A stretch of 64,000 bases of DNA from an uncultured Prevotellaceae bacterium (GTDB taxonomy: Bacteria; Bacteroidota; Bacteroidia; Bacteroidales; Bacteroidaceae), in the NCBI GenBank assembly GCA_900315105.1, contig OMXX01000027.1:22085-86084 (forward strand), read 5' to 3'. How positions within the stretch are numbered: position 1 is the first letter of the stretch; each line of letters starts with the position of its first letter. The position numbers were made by a program, and so were the translations under genes. Shown in pieces: positions 52,746 to 62,637 of this stretch. A model generated the notes under the pieces. That model had not been told where the DNA came from, did not search any database, and saw only the letters and a program-made list of their open reading frames with translations.

Positions 52746-54323
52746 TTAGATATTTGAATCGGTCTCGTCCTTCATGTCTATGAACTGACCTTCGCTATCG
52801 TAGAACTCATACTGGAGCATAGCGAGTTTCTGAGATGGAATGACGCTTACGCCAAGACCATATTTCATCTGCCATTTACGCTTGATAGAGATAAGTCCCT
52901 TTGTGATATACGCTTCAACGTATGGATGAACATATAGCGTGAACTTATTGATACCTATCTTGTTAACGAGGTTGGAAATCTTATTCTCAAGCATTTCCGT
53001 AAAGAGCATACTTGACTTGATAGTACCTGTTCCCTGACATGTAGGACATACCTCCTCAACAGTCACATCCATAGCAGGACGAACACGCTGACGGGTAATC
53101 TGCATAAGACCGAACTTTGACAACGGCAGGATGTTATGACGAGCCCTGTCCTTCTGCATATTCTTGCACATTCGCTCATAGAGCAACTGGCGGTCCTCAG
53201 CAAGGTTCATATCAATAAAGTCAACGATAATGATACCGCCCATATCGCGAAGACGAAGCTGACGCGCAAGTTCATCGGCAGCACCAAGATTCACATCAAG
53301 GGCATTTGCCTCCTGACCATTCACGCCACGCGCACGATTACCGCTATTGACATCGACAACGTGCATAGCTTCAGTATGCTCAATGATAAGATAAGCTCCA
53401 TGAGCATAGTTTACGGTCTTTCCAAAGCCCGACTTCACCTGACGTGTGACATTGAAATTGTCGAAGATTGGCACCTTGCCTGTGTATTGCTTTACAATAC
53501 CAACCTTATCTGGAGCTATGAGAGATACATATTCACGCACTTCATTATAGACATCCTCATCGTTAACGTAGATATTCTCGTATGTAGGGTTGAAGAGATC
53601 ACGAAGCAAGGCAACACTTCTACTTGTCTCTTCATAGATAAGCATCGGACGCTTTGTGGTGCGCTGCATCTTGGCAACAGCATCCATCCAACGCTTGTAG
53701 AGCACTTTTATCTCGTTTTCAAGTTCCTCAACACGAAGGCCTTCCGCAACGGTACGGACGATGATGCCACAATTCTGCGGACGGAGAGTCTGAACAAGTT
53801 GTTTTAGACGTGCACGCTCCTCGGCACTCTTTATTTTTGAGGAAACAGCCACCTTAGAGCCGAAAGGCATAAGGACGAGATAACGTCCGGCAAAGGATAT
53901 TTCACCAGTGAGTCGAGGTCCCTTTGTAGAGATAGGTTCCTTTACAATCTGGACAAGCACCTCCTGTCCAACCGTAAGAGATTGGGCAACAGAACCTTCT
54001 TTTTCAAGATCGGGCATACGTTGTGCTTTCTCAAATGGCATGAGATGCTGATGGTCGCTATTCACCTGCTTGATATACTTGGCATACGAATTGAAATGCT
54101 GCCCCATATCAAGGTAGTGCAGAAAAGCGTCTTTCTCGAAACCGACATCCACGAAGCAAGCATTAAGACCAGGCATAATCTTACGGACCTTGGCTATATA
54201 GACATTACCGACACTAAAGGATGCCGAACGGGGTTCTGTCTGATATTCAACCAGATCCTTATCCTCCAATAGTGCAATACTGATCTCTTTCTCCTTTACG
54301 TCAATTATTACCTCGCTTGTCAT
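52746..54323 (-). CDS. rng: Ribonuclease G (RNase E/G family)
   Basis: 525 residues, single-strand endoribonuclease for rRNA/mRNA processing. N-terminal S1 domain (GNVYIAKVRKIMPGLNACFVDVGFEKDAFLH), catalytic site with GGIIIVDFIDMNLAEDRQ, and the zinc-link cysteines CPTCQGTG. No long C-terminal scaffold, hence G rather than E. Lies downstream of HU and the 29-aa protein on the same strand. Confidence 0.95.
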   Translation of the reverse strand: MTSEVIIDVKEKEISIALLEDKDLVEYQTEPRSASFSVGNVYIAKVRKIMPGLNACFVDVGFEKDAFLHYLDMGQHFNSYAKYIKQVNSDHQHLMPFEKAQRMPDLEKEGSVAQSLTVGQEVLVQIVKEPISTKGPRLTGEISFAGRYLVLMPFGSKVAVSSKIKSAEERARLKQLVQTLRPQNCGIIVRTVAEGLRVEELENEIKVLYKRWMDAVAKMQRTTKRPMLIYEETSRSVALLRDLFNPTYENIYVNDEDVYNEVREYVSLIAPDKVGIVKQYTGKVPIFDNFNVTRQVKSGFGKTVNYAHGAYLIIEHTEAMHVVDVNSGNRARGVNGQEANALDVNLGAADELARQLRLRDMGGIIIVDFIDMNLAEDRQLLYERMCKNMQKDRARHNILPLSKFGLMQITRQRVRPAMDVTVEEVCPTCQGTGTIKSSMLFTEMLENKISNLVNKIGINKFTLYVHPYVEAYITKGLISIKRKWQMKYGLGVSVIPSQKLAMLQYEFYDSEGQFIDMKDETDSNI

Positions 54324-54472
54324 TTTTGAGAATTGAAATTTGAAAACTTATCTGAACAAATCGAAACACTCTCTTCACAAAAATGGAAATTAGGGCATGC
54401 ACAGCATAGTGAATATGATGGGCACACCCTATTTCTGCCTAGTAACAGAATGCTACCGGCACACGTCAGAGT

Positions 54473-54562
54473 TTACTTGCTCTTATGACGATTCTTGCGC
54501 AGTCTCTTCTTACGCTTGTGAGTAGCCATCTTGTGGCCCTTCTTCTTTTTTCCGTTAGGCAT
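54473..54562 (-). CDS. AURKAIP1/COX24-domain small basic protein (bS22/mS38-like ribosomal protein)
   Basis: 29 residues, MPNGKKKKGHKMATHKRKKR followed by LRKNRHKSK; more than half Lys/Arg/His. This matches the tiny AURKAIP1/COX24-domain proteins of Bacteroidetes, related to mitochondrial mS38 and mycobacterial bS22, which bind the small ribosomal subunit. It lies between HU and rng. Family recognition rests on the THKRKKRLRKNRHK core; ribosomal placement in this organism is inferred. Confidence 0.88.
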   Translation of the reverse strand: MPNGKKKKGHKMATHKRKKRLRKNRHKSK

Positions 54563-54616
54563 AATTGAAAAATTTTATTTTTTATAAACTTTTAATTCTG
54601 AACAAACAGCAAAAGA

Positions 54617-54913
54617 TTAGTCCTCTGCTGTAACCTCTTCACCCTTCATGCGCTGCACGAAGCTCTTAGCTGGCTTGAAACCAGGGAAGTCGTGTGGTGC
54701 GATAATGAGAGTTGTCTTCTGTGAAATATTTCGAGCAGTCTTTTCTGCACGATGCTTAACTTGGAATGTGCCGAAACCACGGAGATACACATTCTCCTTA
54801 TTGCACATAGAATCCTTTACGCACTCCATGAATGACTCAACAACTGCTGCTACATCTCTTTTCTGAAGCCCAGTATTGTTGGTGATTTCGTTGATGATGT
54901 CTGCTTTTGTCAT
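54617..54913 (-). CDS. HU-family DNA-binding protein
   Basis: 98 residues from MTKADIINEI; the in-frame Met at 54976 would start upstream of the -7 box. Classic HU/IHF fold: helices KADIINEITNNTGLQKRDVAAVVESFMECV, then the GFGTFQVKHRAEKTARNISQ beta arm and FKPAKSFVQRM end. Bends and compacts DNA. The short acidic tail (GEEVTAED) is typical of Bacteroidales HU. Confidence 0.95.
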   Translation of the reverse strand: MTKADIINEITNNTGLQKRDVAAVVESFMECVKDSMCNKENVYLRGFGTFQVKHRAEKTARNISQKTTLIIAPHDFPGFKPAKSFVQRMKGEEVTAED

Positions 54914-54950
54914 TTTTAATGATTGTTTATGATTTTCAAAAAATTGCGGT

Positions 54951-54959
54951 GCAAAGTTA
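54951..54959 (-). promoter_or_regulatory. -7 box TAACTTTGC for the HU gene
   Basis: 38 bases upstream of the HU ATG; sets the start at 54913. Confidence 0.65.
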
Positions 54960-55075
54960 CAACATTTTCTTGTCATACGGAAATTTTTTTAGCATTTTTT
55001 TCTTTAATTATCTAAAATATTGGTAGTTGAATATAGAAAATCTGACTTTTATACTTGTTTATGAAACTTTTTTAC

Positions 55076-55084
55076 TAACTTTGC
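55076..55084 (+). promoter_or_regulatory. -7 box TAACTTTGC for hisH-A-F-I-E
   Basis: 41 bases before the hisH ATG on the plus strand. Confidence 0.65.
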
Positions 55085-55124
55085 ACCTTAATAAATAGAT
55101 AAAAGGAAGATAACAAGATAATTA

Positions 55125-55721
55125 ATGAAAGTTTCAATAGTAAAATACAACGCCGGTAACATTTTCTCGGTCATCAATTCTGTGAAAAGACTCGGCATTG
55201 AGCCACTCTGGACAGACGATCCTATGGAGATAGCATCTTCCGACCGAGTGATATTCCCAGGACAGGGACATGCAAGAACGGCAATGGAATACCTGCGTGA
55301 GCACAATCTCGACAAGGTAATCGCGGATCTCAAACAACCGGTTCTCGGCATTTGCATCGGACAACAGCTTCTTTGTCAGCACTCAGAAGAAGGCGACACT
55401 GACTGCATCGGAATATTCCCAGTAAACGTGCGCCGTTTCCAACCGAGCTGCCACGAGCAGAAGGTTCCTGCAATGGGATGGAATGCCATACACGACCTGA
55501 AATCTCCACTTTTCAAGGGACTCAACGAAAACGACTATGTATATTTCGTTCATTCCTATTACTGCGAATTGTGCGATTTCACCGCAGCAACATCCGACTA
55601 CATCCTTCCCTACTCTGCCTCTTTGCAGAAGGATAATTTCTTCGCAATGCAGTTTCATCCAGAGAAGAGCGGAAAAGTAGGACGCAAGATTTTGGAGAAC
55701 TTCATTAATTTGAATTCATAA
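55125..55721 (+). CDS. hisH: Imidazole glycerol phosphate synthase, glutaminase subunit
   Basis: Supplies ammonia to HisF. 198 residues; YNAGNIFSVINSVKRLG at the N-terminus, nucleophile Cys in GICIGQQLLCQ and His/Glu in MQFHPEKSG. The nucleophile loop reads GICIGQQ instead of the usual GICLGMQ, a mild variant. First gene of the his run. Confidence 0.95.
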   Translation: MKVSIVKYNAGNIFSVINSVKRLGIEPLWTDDPMEIASSDRVIFPGQGHARTAMEYLREHNLDKVIADLKQPVLGICIGQQLLCQHSEEGDTDCIGIFPVNVRRFQPSCHEQKVPAMGWNAIHDLKSPLFKGLNENDYVYFVHSYYCELCDFTAATSDYILPYSASLQKDNFFAMQFHPEKSGKVGRKILENFINLNS

Positions 55722-55760
55722 TTTGTACATAATAGCTGTACATTGTAATTTGTAAGTATA

Positions 55761-56474
55761 ATGATTGAACTCATCCCAGCCATAGACCTTATAGACGGCA
55801 AGTGTGTACGTCTGACAAAAGGCGACTATGACAGCAAGAAGATATACAACGAAGATCCGGTAGCCCAGGCAAAGGAGTTTGAGGCTCTCGGTTTCAAGCG
55901 CCTCCACATCGTTGACCTCGACGGGGCGAAGAGCAAGCACATAGTGAATGATGCCGTTCTCCGTGCCGTTACATCAGCAACAAGTCTCACTGTGGATTTC
56001 GGTGGAGGCATCAAGACAGAAGAGGACATCCGCAAGGCATTCGATGCAGGCGCAAGTATGGTGACAGTAGGTTCTGTTGCCGTAACACATCCAGAACTAT
56101 GTATTGAATGGCTCAAGAACTTTGGTGCTGAACGCATCATACTCGGTGCCGATGTCCGTAACGGAAAGATTAGCATCAACGGATGGAAGGAAGACTCAAG
56201 CGAGGATCTTCTGCCATTCCTCAAGACATACATCGACCACGGAGTGAAGAACGTACTTTGTACAGAAATATCAAAGGACGGAACACTCGCAGGTCCGGCG
56301 ATAGAACTTTACAAACAGCTTATGGAGGCTTATCCGGAAATGCATCTCATAGCTTCAGGTGGCGTTTCATGCAACGAGGACATCAAGGCACTTGAGGCTG
56401 CGGGCATCCCAGCGGTTGTGTTCGGCAAGGCTTATTATGAAGGAAAAATCAAGGTGGAAGGACTGATATGCTAG
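55761..56474 (+). CDS. hisA: ProFAR isomerase
   Basis: Isomerises ProFAR to PRFAR. 237 residues, (beta/alpha)8 barrel with [18 protein letters not shown] (catalytic Asp), [19 protein letters not shown], and [10 protein letters not shown] phosphate-binding loop. Overlaps the hisF start by 7 bases. Confidence 0.96.
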   Translation: MIELIPAIDLIDGKCVRLTKGDYDSKKIYNEDPVAQAKEFEALGFKRLHIVDLDGAKSKHIVNDAVLRAVTSATSLTVDFGGGIKTEEDIRKAFDAGASMVTVGSVAVTHPELCIEWLKNFGAERIILGADVRNGKISINGWKEDSSEDLLPFLKTYIDHGVKNVLCTEISKDGTLAGPAIELYKQLMEAYPEMHLIASGGVSCNEDIKALEAAGIPAVVFGKAYYEGKIKVEGLIC

Positions 56475-57223
56475 CAAAAAGAATCATACCTTGTCTTGAC
56501 GTAAAGAACGGCGAGACAGTAAAAGGCACTAACTTCGTAAACCTCCGTTCTGCCGGTGATCCTGTGGAACTTGGTCGTGCTTATAGCGATGCAGGTGCCG
56601 ATGAATTGGTATATCTCGACATCACGGCATCACACGAAGGCCGTAAGACTTTCACCGATATGGTGACACGTGTTGCCCGGGAGATAGATATTCCATTCAC
56701 AGTAGGCGGCGGTATAAACGCACTTGAAGACGTAGATCGCATGCTAAGTGCCGGAGCAGACAAGGTGAGCGTGAACAGCGCAGCCCTTCGTCGTCCTGAG
56801 TTCATCAACGAGATAACATCACGTTTCGGCTCTCAGGTTTGCGTATGTGCAATAGATGCACGTAACGACGAAGATGGATGGCATTGTTATGTTAATGGCG
56901 GTCGTATCCGTGTGGAGCGTACCCTACTCGACTGGGCAAAGGAAGTTGCCGATCGTGGTGCAGGTGAGATTCTCTTCACCTCTATGGATCACGATGGCGT
57001 GAAACAGGGCTTTGCAAACGAAGCTCTCGCTATGCTTGCCGATGCACTCCCTATTCCTGTAATAGCAAGTGGCGGTGCAGGATGTCGTGAACATTTCAGG
57101 GATGCTTTCCTCATTGGTAAGGCAGATGCGGCTCTTGCTGCAAGCGTTTTCCATTTCGGTGAGATTCCTATCCCTGACCTCAAGGACTACCTTATCGGTG
57201 AAGGTATCAAGATTAGAAAATAA
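56468..57223 (+). CDS. hisF: Imidazole glycerol phosphate synthase, cyclase subunit
   Basis: 251 residues; [21 protein letters not shown] (catalytic Asp), [33 protein letters not shown] and [10 protein letters not shown]. Partner of HisH; barrel paralogue of HisA. Start overlaps the hisA stop, suggesting coupled translation. Confidence 0.96.
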   Translation: MLAKRIIPCLDVKNGETVKGTNFVNLRSAGDPVELGRAYSDAGADELVYLDITASHEGRKTFTDMVTRVAREIDIPFTVGGGINALEDVDRMLSAGADKVSVNSAALRRPEFINEITSRFGSQVCVCAIDARNDEDGWHCYVNGGRIRVERTLLDWAKEVADRGAGEILFTSMDHDGVKQGFANEALAMLADALPIPVIASGGAGCREHFRDAFLIGKADAALAASVFHFGEIPIPDLKDYLIGEGIKIRK

Positions 57224-57237
57224 ACTATAAAAAATAT

Positions 57238-57549
57238 ATGAAAGTTGATTTTGAAAAAGGTGGCGGTCTTGTACCAGCCATTGTTCAGGATGCAGTTACC
57301 AAGAACGTTCTGATGCTTGGTTACATGAACGAGGAATCTCTTGCAAAGACCCTCGAGACAAAGAAGGTGACATTCTGGAGCCGTGGCCGCAAGTGTCTCT
57401 GGACAAAAGGTGAGACAAGTGGTAATTTCCTTGACCTTGTTGATATCAAGGTGGATTGTGACAACGACACATTGCTCGTAAAGGTGCATCCTCACGGTCC
57501 TACATGCCATACAGGTACGGATACATGCTGGGGAGAGGAAAACAAGTAA
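57238..57549 (+). CDS. hisI: Phosphoribosyl-AMP cyclohydrolase
   Basis: 103 residues. [39 protein letters not shown] and the zinc-binding [12 protein letters not shown]...CHTGTDTCW identify the cyclohydrolase half only. In many Bacteroides, HisI and HisE are fused; here HisE is a separate gene 67 bases downstream. Confidence 0.95.
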   Translation: MKVDFEKGGGLVPAIVQDAVTKNVLMLGYMNEESLAKTLETKKVTFWSRGRKCLWTKGETSGNFLDLVDIKVDCDNDTLLVKVHPHGPTCHTGTDTCWGEENK

Positions 57550-57616
57550 AACTTGTTTTAATTGATAATTGAGAATTAATAATTTGACAGATAAAGAAAT
57601 TAAAACTAAATAAATC

Positions 57617-57931
57617 ATGGAAGAAAAGAATCCACTCTTGTTCCTTACGGAACTGCAGGACTTCATTGAGAAGCGTCACGAAGAGATGCCAGAGGGCTCT
57701 TACACAACAAGTCTGTTCAAAGACGGTCTTAACCGTATGGCCCAGAAGGTAGGCGAAGAGGCGCTTGAACTTGTTATCGAAGCAACTAACGGCACTAACG
57801 ACCGCCTTATCTACGAAGGCTCAGATATGCTCTATCACCTCATCGTACTGCTTACAAGCAAGGGGCTCCGCATTGAGGATCTCGCTCGCGAACTTGCAGT
57901 TCGCCACGATCCAAACTGGCATAAGCACTAA
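57617..57931 (+). CDS. hisE: Phosphoribosyl-ATP pyrophosphatase
   Basis: 104 residues, all-alpha MazG-like fold. LTELQDFIEKRHEEMPEGSYT, GLNRMAQKVGEEALELVIEA (metal-binding EExxE pattern) and YEGSDMLYHLIVLL are family signatures. Separated from hisI by an AT-rich gap with TTGATAATTGAGAATTAATA-type words, as if a formerly fused gene had been split or never joined. Confidence 0.95.
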   Translation: MEEKNPLLFLTELQDFIEKRHEEMPEGSYTTSLFKDGLNRMAQKVGEEALELVIEATNGTNDRLIYEGSDMLYHLIVLLTSKGLRIEDLARELAVRHDPNWHKH

Positions 57932-58021
57932 TGATTGGGCTAGTGTTTAGAGGTTAGAGTAAATAGAAACCGCGAAGCTGATGAGCTTAGCGAATAAAGT
58001 TGAAAGAGTAAAGCGTTTAAA

Positions 58022-58717
58022 ATGGCGTTAATTGAATATAAGAATGTAAGCGTCTCCCATCAGGACGATGATGCGGTGCTCAACGGTATCGACTTCAACG
58101 TTGATGAAGGAGAGTTTATATATATAATAGGTAAGGTAGGTTCAGGAAAGAGTTCGCTACTACGCACCTTCTATGCCGAACTCGATATTGACGAGGCAGA
58201 AAAGGCAGAAGTACTCGGGCGTGATATGATGACAATTCGCAGGAAGGAAGTTCCAGCCCTTCGTCGTGAACTTGGTATCATCTTCCAGAACTTCCAACTC
58301 CTCACCGACCGTTCCGTAAGCAAGAACCTTGAGTTCGTGCTTCGCGCTACTGGTTGGGACAAGGAAGAGATCCCTGCACGCATAGAAGAAGTCCTCCAAA
58401 GCGTAGGTATGGAAGCTGCACGCGATAAGATGCCTTACCAGCTTTCTGGAGGCGAACAGCAGCGTATAGCCATAGCACGCTCGCTTCTGAACAATCCGAA
58501 GGTTATCCTTGCCGACGAGCCAACAGGAAATCTCGATCCTGAGACAGCCGATAACATCGTGGCTCTGCTCAAGGACATCACCGCTACGGGTACTGCCGTA
58601 GTGATGACTACCCACAACCTGCCGATGCTCGACAAATACCCGGGCATCGTGTATCAGTGCGGCGATGGAAAACTTGAGGATATCACAGCTCAATACCGCC
58701 AATTTCAAGAAGAATAA
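58022..58717 (+). CDS. ftsE: FtsE-like ABC transporter ATP-binding protein
   Basis: 231 residues. Walker [18 protein letters not shown]-loop [12 protein letters not shown], signature [17 protein letters not shown], Walker [17 protein letters not shown]-loop TTHNLP. The FQNFQLL context and size fit FtsE, which with FtsX controls septal peptidoglycan hydrolases. No ftsX is adjacent; the following genes are lysC and lysA. Another small ABC ATPase of the LolD/MacB type is the alternative. Confidence 0.85.
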   Translation: MALIEYKNVSVSHQDDDAVLNGIDFNVDEGEFIYIIGKVGSGKSSLLRTFYAELDIDEAEKAEVLGRDMMTIRRKEVPALRRELGIIFQNFQLLTDRSVSKNLEFVLRATGWDKEEIPARIEEVLQSVGMEAARDKMPYQLSGGEQQRIAIARSLLNNPKVILADEPTGNLDPETADNIVALLKDITATGTAVVMTTHNLPMLDKYPGIVYQCGDGKLEDITAQYRQFQEE

Positions 58718-58743
58718 ATAAAAAACTCAATAAGAATAACACT

Positions 58744-60063
58744 ATGAAAGTAATGAAATTCGGAGGCACCTCAGTAGGCTCACCAGAGCGTATGAAGGGC
58801 GTTGCCTCACTTATTACAAAGTCAGGAGAACCAACATTCGTTGTGCTCTCTGCAATGTCAGGCACAACAAACTCACTCGTGGAGATAAGCGATTACCTCT
58901 ACAAGAAGAACCCAGACGGTGCTAACGAGGTTATCAACACTTTGGAAAAGAAGTACCTCCAGCACATTGAGGCACTCTACTCAACAGAGGAGATGCGCAA
59001 CAAGACACGCGAGTTCCTTGCAAAGGAGTTTCAGTACCTGCGCTCATTCACCAAGGATATCTTCACAAGTTTCGAGGAGAAGATCATCGTTGCACAGGGT
59101 GAGGTTATGAGCACTAACATGGTTGTGAACTACCTCAAGGAGCAGGGCGTTAAGGCAATCCTTCTCGATGCACTCGATTTCATGCGTACAGACAAAAACG
59201 CTGAACCTGACGCTCCATTCATCAAGGAGAATCTTGCAAAGGTACTTCAGGCGAACAAGGGCTATCAGATATACATCACCCAGGGCTTTGTATGCCGCAA
59301 CGCTTACGGTGAGATTGACAACCTTCAACGTGGTGGTTCTGACTATACCGCTTCTCTCATCGGTGCAGCTATGCTTGCTGATGAAATCCAGATCTGGACA
59401 GATATCGACGGTATGCACAACAACGACCCACGCGTCGTAGAGAAGACAGAGGCTGTTCATCAGCTTCATTTCGAGGAGGCTGCAGAACTTGCTTACTTCG
59501 GTGCTAAGATTCTGCACCCAACTTGCGTACAGCCAGCTAAGTATGCAGGTATTCCTGTTCGTATCAAGAACACTATGGATCCTGATGCTGACGGTACTGT
59601 TATCAACAACCAGCTCAATCGTGGCAAAATCAAGGCCGTTGCTGCAAAGGACAACATTACCGCTATCAAGATCAAGTCTTCACGTATGCTCCTTGCTACA
59701 GGGTTCCTACGCAAGGTGTTCGAAATCTTCGAGAATTACTCAACCCCAATCGACATGATCACAACTTCCGAGGTTGGCGTAAGCGTAAGCATCGACAAGG
59801 ATACTCACCTCCCACAGATTGTTGACGAGTTGAAGAAGTACGGTACAGTGACCGTTGATCAGGATATGTGCATCATCTGCGTTGTAGGCGACCTTGAATG
59901 GAACAACCTCGGCTTTGAGTCTCTCGCAACCGACGCAATGCGCGACATTCCAGTCCGCATGATTTCTTATGGCGGTTCTAACTACAACATCTCATTCCTC
60001 ATCCGTGAGGCTGACAAGAAGCGCGCATTGCAGAATCTTTCTGCAGAGTTGTTCAATAAGTAA
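58744..60063 (+). CDS. lysC: Aspartate kinase (monofunctional)
   Basis: First step of the aspartate family. 439 residues; KVMKFGGTSVGSPERM, RGGSDYTASLIGAAM and IWTDIDGMHNNDPRVV are kinase signatures; tandem ACT domains follow (ITAIKIKSSRMLLATGFLRKVFEIF; CIICVVGDLEW), so allosteric control by lysine is likely. 26 bases after ftsE and followed by lysA, indicating a lysine branch role. Confidence 0.96.
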   Translation: MKVMKFGGTSVGSPERMKGVASLITKSGEPTFVVLSAMSGTTNSLVEISDYLYKKNPDGANEVINTLEKKYLQHIEALYSTEEMRNKTREFLAKEFQYLRSFTKDIFTSFEEKIIVAQGEVMSTNMVVNYLKEQGVKAILLDALDFMRTDKNAEPDAPFIKENLAKVLQANKGYQIYITQGFVCRNAYGEIDNLQRGGSDYTASLIGAAMLADEIQIWTDIDGMHNNDPRVVEKTEAVHQLHFEEAAELAYFGAKILHPTCVQPAKYAGIPVRIKNTMDPDADGTVINNQLNRGKIKAVAAKDNITAIKIKSSRMLLATGFLRKVFEIFENYSTPIDMITTSEVGVSVSIDKDTHLPQIVDELKKYGTVTVDQDMCIICVVGDLEWNNLGFESLATDAMRDIPVRMISYGGSNYNISFLIREADKKRALQNLSAELFNK

Positions 60064-60073
60064 ACACAAACCA

Positions 60074-60150
60074 AACAGCCAACCACTCCTACAACCCCTT
60101 TCCCGTCCTGCGGGCGGAAAAGGGGGCGTTATGGGTGAGTGGTTTTTAGA
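60074..60150. repeat. GC-rich hairpin between lysC and lysA
   Basis: AACCACTCC...ACCCCCTTT-type left arm (from about 60079) pairs with AAAAGGGGG...GGGTGAGTGGTT around CCTGCGGGCGG. Wording resembles the 38671-38806 inverted repeat (CCTGCGGGC). Just before the lysA ATG. Confidence 0.65.
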
Positions 60151-60158
60151 TAATTCTT

Positions 60159-61316
60159 ATGAAAGGAAATTTTCCTATAGAGAAGTTCGGAAACATTGAG
60201 ACTCCGTTCTACTACTACGATGCCGAGCTTCTGCAGCAGTCGCTTGATGCGATTTGTGACGAAATGGCTAAGCACAAGAACTGGCATCTTCACTATGCCA
60301 TCAAGGCCAATGCAAACCCAAAGGTACTGAAAAGGATTCAGGCTGCAGGTCTTGGCGTTGACTGCGTAAGCGGTGGAGAGATTCAGGCAGCCCTCGATGC
60401 AGGCTTCGCACCAGAAAAGATTGTATATGCCGGTGTTGGTAAGGCCGACTGGGAGATAAACCTCGGTCTTGAGGCAGGCATTTTCTGTTTCAACGTTGAG
60501 TCAGAGCCGGAGTTGCAGATAATCAACGAACTTGCAGGACAGAAAGGAAAGGTTGCACGTGTATGCTTCCGCATAAATCCAAACGTAGGTGCTCATACCC
60601 ACGCAAACATAACCACAGGTCTTGCAGAGAACAAGTTCGGCATCGCAATGGAGGATATGGAGCTTGCCATCCGTGAGGCACAGGAGTTACCAAACATCGA
60701 ATTCATCGGACTCCACTTCCACATCGGAAGTCAGATTCTTGAAATGGGCGATTTCGAGGCTCTCTGCGGTCGTGTTAACGAACTTCTCGAGCGTCTTGCA
60801 AAGCAGGGCATCAACGTTGAGAACATCAACGTAGGCGGTGGTCTCGGTATCGACTACGACACCCCTGACGGTGCACCTGTACCAAACTTCAAGGCATACT
60901 TCAACACATACGCTAACGGCATCAAGCTCGCTGATAATCAGCACCTTCACTTTGAGCTTGGTCGTGCGGTAGTCGGTCAGATGGGTTCCCTCATCACCCG
61001 AGTTCTCTACGTCAAGAAGTGCCACATCAAGCAGTTTGCAATCGTTGATGCAGGTATGAGCGACCTCATCCGTCCTGCCCTCTACGATGCGCATCACGCT
61101 ATTCAGAACATCTCAAGCAACGAGGCTGAGGAAACCTACGATGTGGTAGGTCCTATCTGCGAGTCAAGCGACGTATTCGGCAAGGACGAAAAGCTCCCTG
61201 CATGTCATCGTGGTGACTTCATCGCCCTCCGTTCTGCCGGTGCATACGGCGAGATAATGGCTTCACAGTATAACTGCCGTAAGTTGCCTAAGGGGATTAT
61301 GAGCGACGAGCTGTAA
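60159..61316 (+). CDS. lysA: Diaminopimelate decarboxylase
   Basis: PLP enzyme for the final lysine step. 385 residues; PLP lysine in HLHYAIKANANPKV, VDCVSGGEIQAAL, GLHFHIGSQI, NVGGGLGID, and the C-terminal GPICESSDVFG with RSAGAYGEIMASQYN. The start MKGNFPIEKFGNIETPFYYYD is the usual one. Confidence 0.96.
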   Translation: MKGNFPIEKFGNIETPFYYYDAELLQQSLDAICDEMAKHKNWHLHYAIKANANPKVLKRIQAAGLGVDCVSGGEIQAALDAGFAPEKIVYAGVGKADWEINLGLEAGIFCFNVESEPELQIINELAGQKGKVARVCFRINPNVGAHTHANITTGLAENKFGIAMEDMELAIREAQELPNIEFIGLHFHIGSQILEMGDFEALCGRVNELLERLAKQGINVENINVGGGLGIDYDTPDGAPVPNFKAYFNTYANGIKLADNQHLHFELGRAVVGQMGSLITRVLYVKKCHIKQFAIVDAGMSDLIRPALYDAHHAIQNISSNEAEETYDVVGPICESSDVFGKDEKLPACHRGDFIALRSAGAYGEIMASQYNCRKLPKGIMSDEL

Positions 61317-61488
61317 AGCTCAAGGGGCTTAATTTACTATCTGACGATTTACTATTTATTTACAATTTGATTTATATACTATTTTTCGCCAACAATGGGA
61401 ATAGTAAATTTATCAAAATAGTACATAAATAGTAATTAGTAAATAGTTAAATAGTAAATGGAAAAAGTAGATAACCTGAAAAAAGTTA

Positions 61489-62637
61489 ATGGAAATTACA
61501 ACAATAACACTCACAATATCATCGGTGGTGGTGCTGCTTGCAGCGGTATCACCATTGATTTCCCCGCTTTTCCGACTGCCGAAAAAAGATGAGGAAGACT
61601 CAACGTGCATCGGAGAAAGCAAGGACAAACCAATATCAGTAGTAATCATATCACATGATAACGCACCCGAACTTGAAAAGCACCTGCCTTCATTTCTCTC
61701 ACAGAAGTACAATGCTGACTACCAAGTCATTGTGGTTGCCGACAAAAGCGATTCCGAGACTGATGATGTCATAAAGAGATTCTCCGACAATCCGCATCTT
61801 TATGCCACCTTCATGCCTCTCTCATCACGTTATATCAGTCGCAAAAAACTGGCTATCACACTTGGCATCAAGGCTGCAAAATATCCTTGGGCAATCGTTA
61901 CCGATGCCTGGTGCATTCCCGAAAGCGACGAGTGGCTTCACGCCTTCACTTCTCACATCAGCGACGATAAAGATGTAGTGCTTGGCTACTCTCACTACGA
62001 CGACGATGCACCTTCAAACTATCACTACGAGAATATCATAACTGCCTCACAGAACCTATTTTATGCACAGCATAACCACGCCTATGCCTCTGCATCAAGG
62101 GTGGTGGCAATAAAGAAAGACAACTTCCTTGCCGAAGACGGATTCCTCGGAAACCTGAAATATATGCGCGGAGAATATGATTTCCTCGTCAACAAATTTG
62201 GTAGAAACGAGAACACAGCAACCGCTTTCTCACCAACTGCATTCCTCTCGGAAGACACACCTTTCAAAAAGCGCTGGTCGGAGAATCATCTTTTCTCTAT
62301 CAATACCGGACGCCACCTCAAAGGCCATTGGCTCGTAACATTGATTCGTCAAATAGAACTCGGATTGATGAACATAACCAACATCGCAATCATAGCTGCT
62401 ATCATCTATGGAGCAATAAAGGAAGACTGGATAACCCTCGGAGCTGGCATTCTCGCACTCATCATCGAGTACTTAGTTATAAGTTTCGTGGCAAAGAGGG
62501 CATTCAACCGTTTCCAATGCCCGGTAAATCCGTTCCTGGCACCCTTCATGGCTTTTGCCTTGCCATTCCGCAATATCGGCTGGCGACTTCGCTATTACTT
62601 AGCAAACAAGAACGATTTCATCACACATAAGATTTGA
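61489..62637 (+). CDS. Membrane-bound glycosyltransferase family 2
   Basis: 382 residues. N-terminal membrane segment (ITLTISSVVVLLAAVSPLIS), a GT-A domain beginning ISVVIISHDNAPELEKHLPSFLSQ with WAIVTDAWCIPESDEWL where the family metal-site region lies, and a C-terminal pair of hydrophobic segments. Transfers a sugar from an activated donor on the cytoplasmic face; acceptor unknown. Coupled with the next gene through a stop/start overlap. Confidence 0.88.
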   Translation: MEITTITLTISSVVVLLAAVSPLISPLFRLPKKDEEDSTCIGESKDKPISVVIISHDNAPELEKHLPSFLSQKYNADYQVIVVADKSDSETDDVIKRFSDNPHLYATFMPLSSRYISRKKLAITLGIKAAKYPWAIVTDAWCIPESDEWLHAFTSHISDDKDVVLGYSHYDDDAPSNYHYENIITASQNLFYAQHNHAYASASRVVAIKKDNFLAEDGFLGNLKYMRGEYDFLVNKFGRNENTATAFSPTAFLSEDTPFKKRWSENHLFSINTGRHLKGHWLVTLIRQIELGLMNITNIAIIAAIIYGAIKEDWITLGAGILALIIEYLVISFVAKRAFNRFQCPVNPFLAPFMAFALPFRNIGWRLRYYLANKNDFITHKI

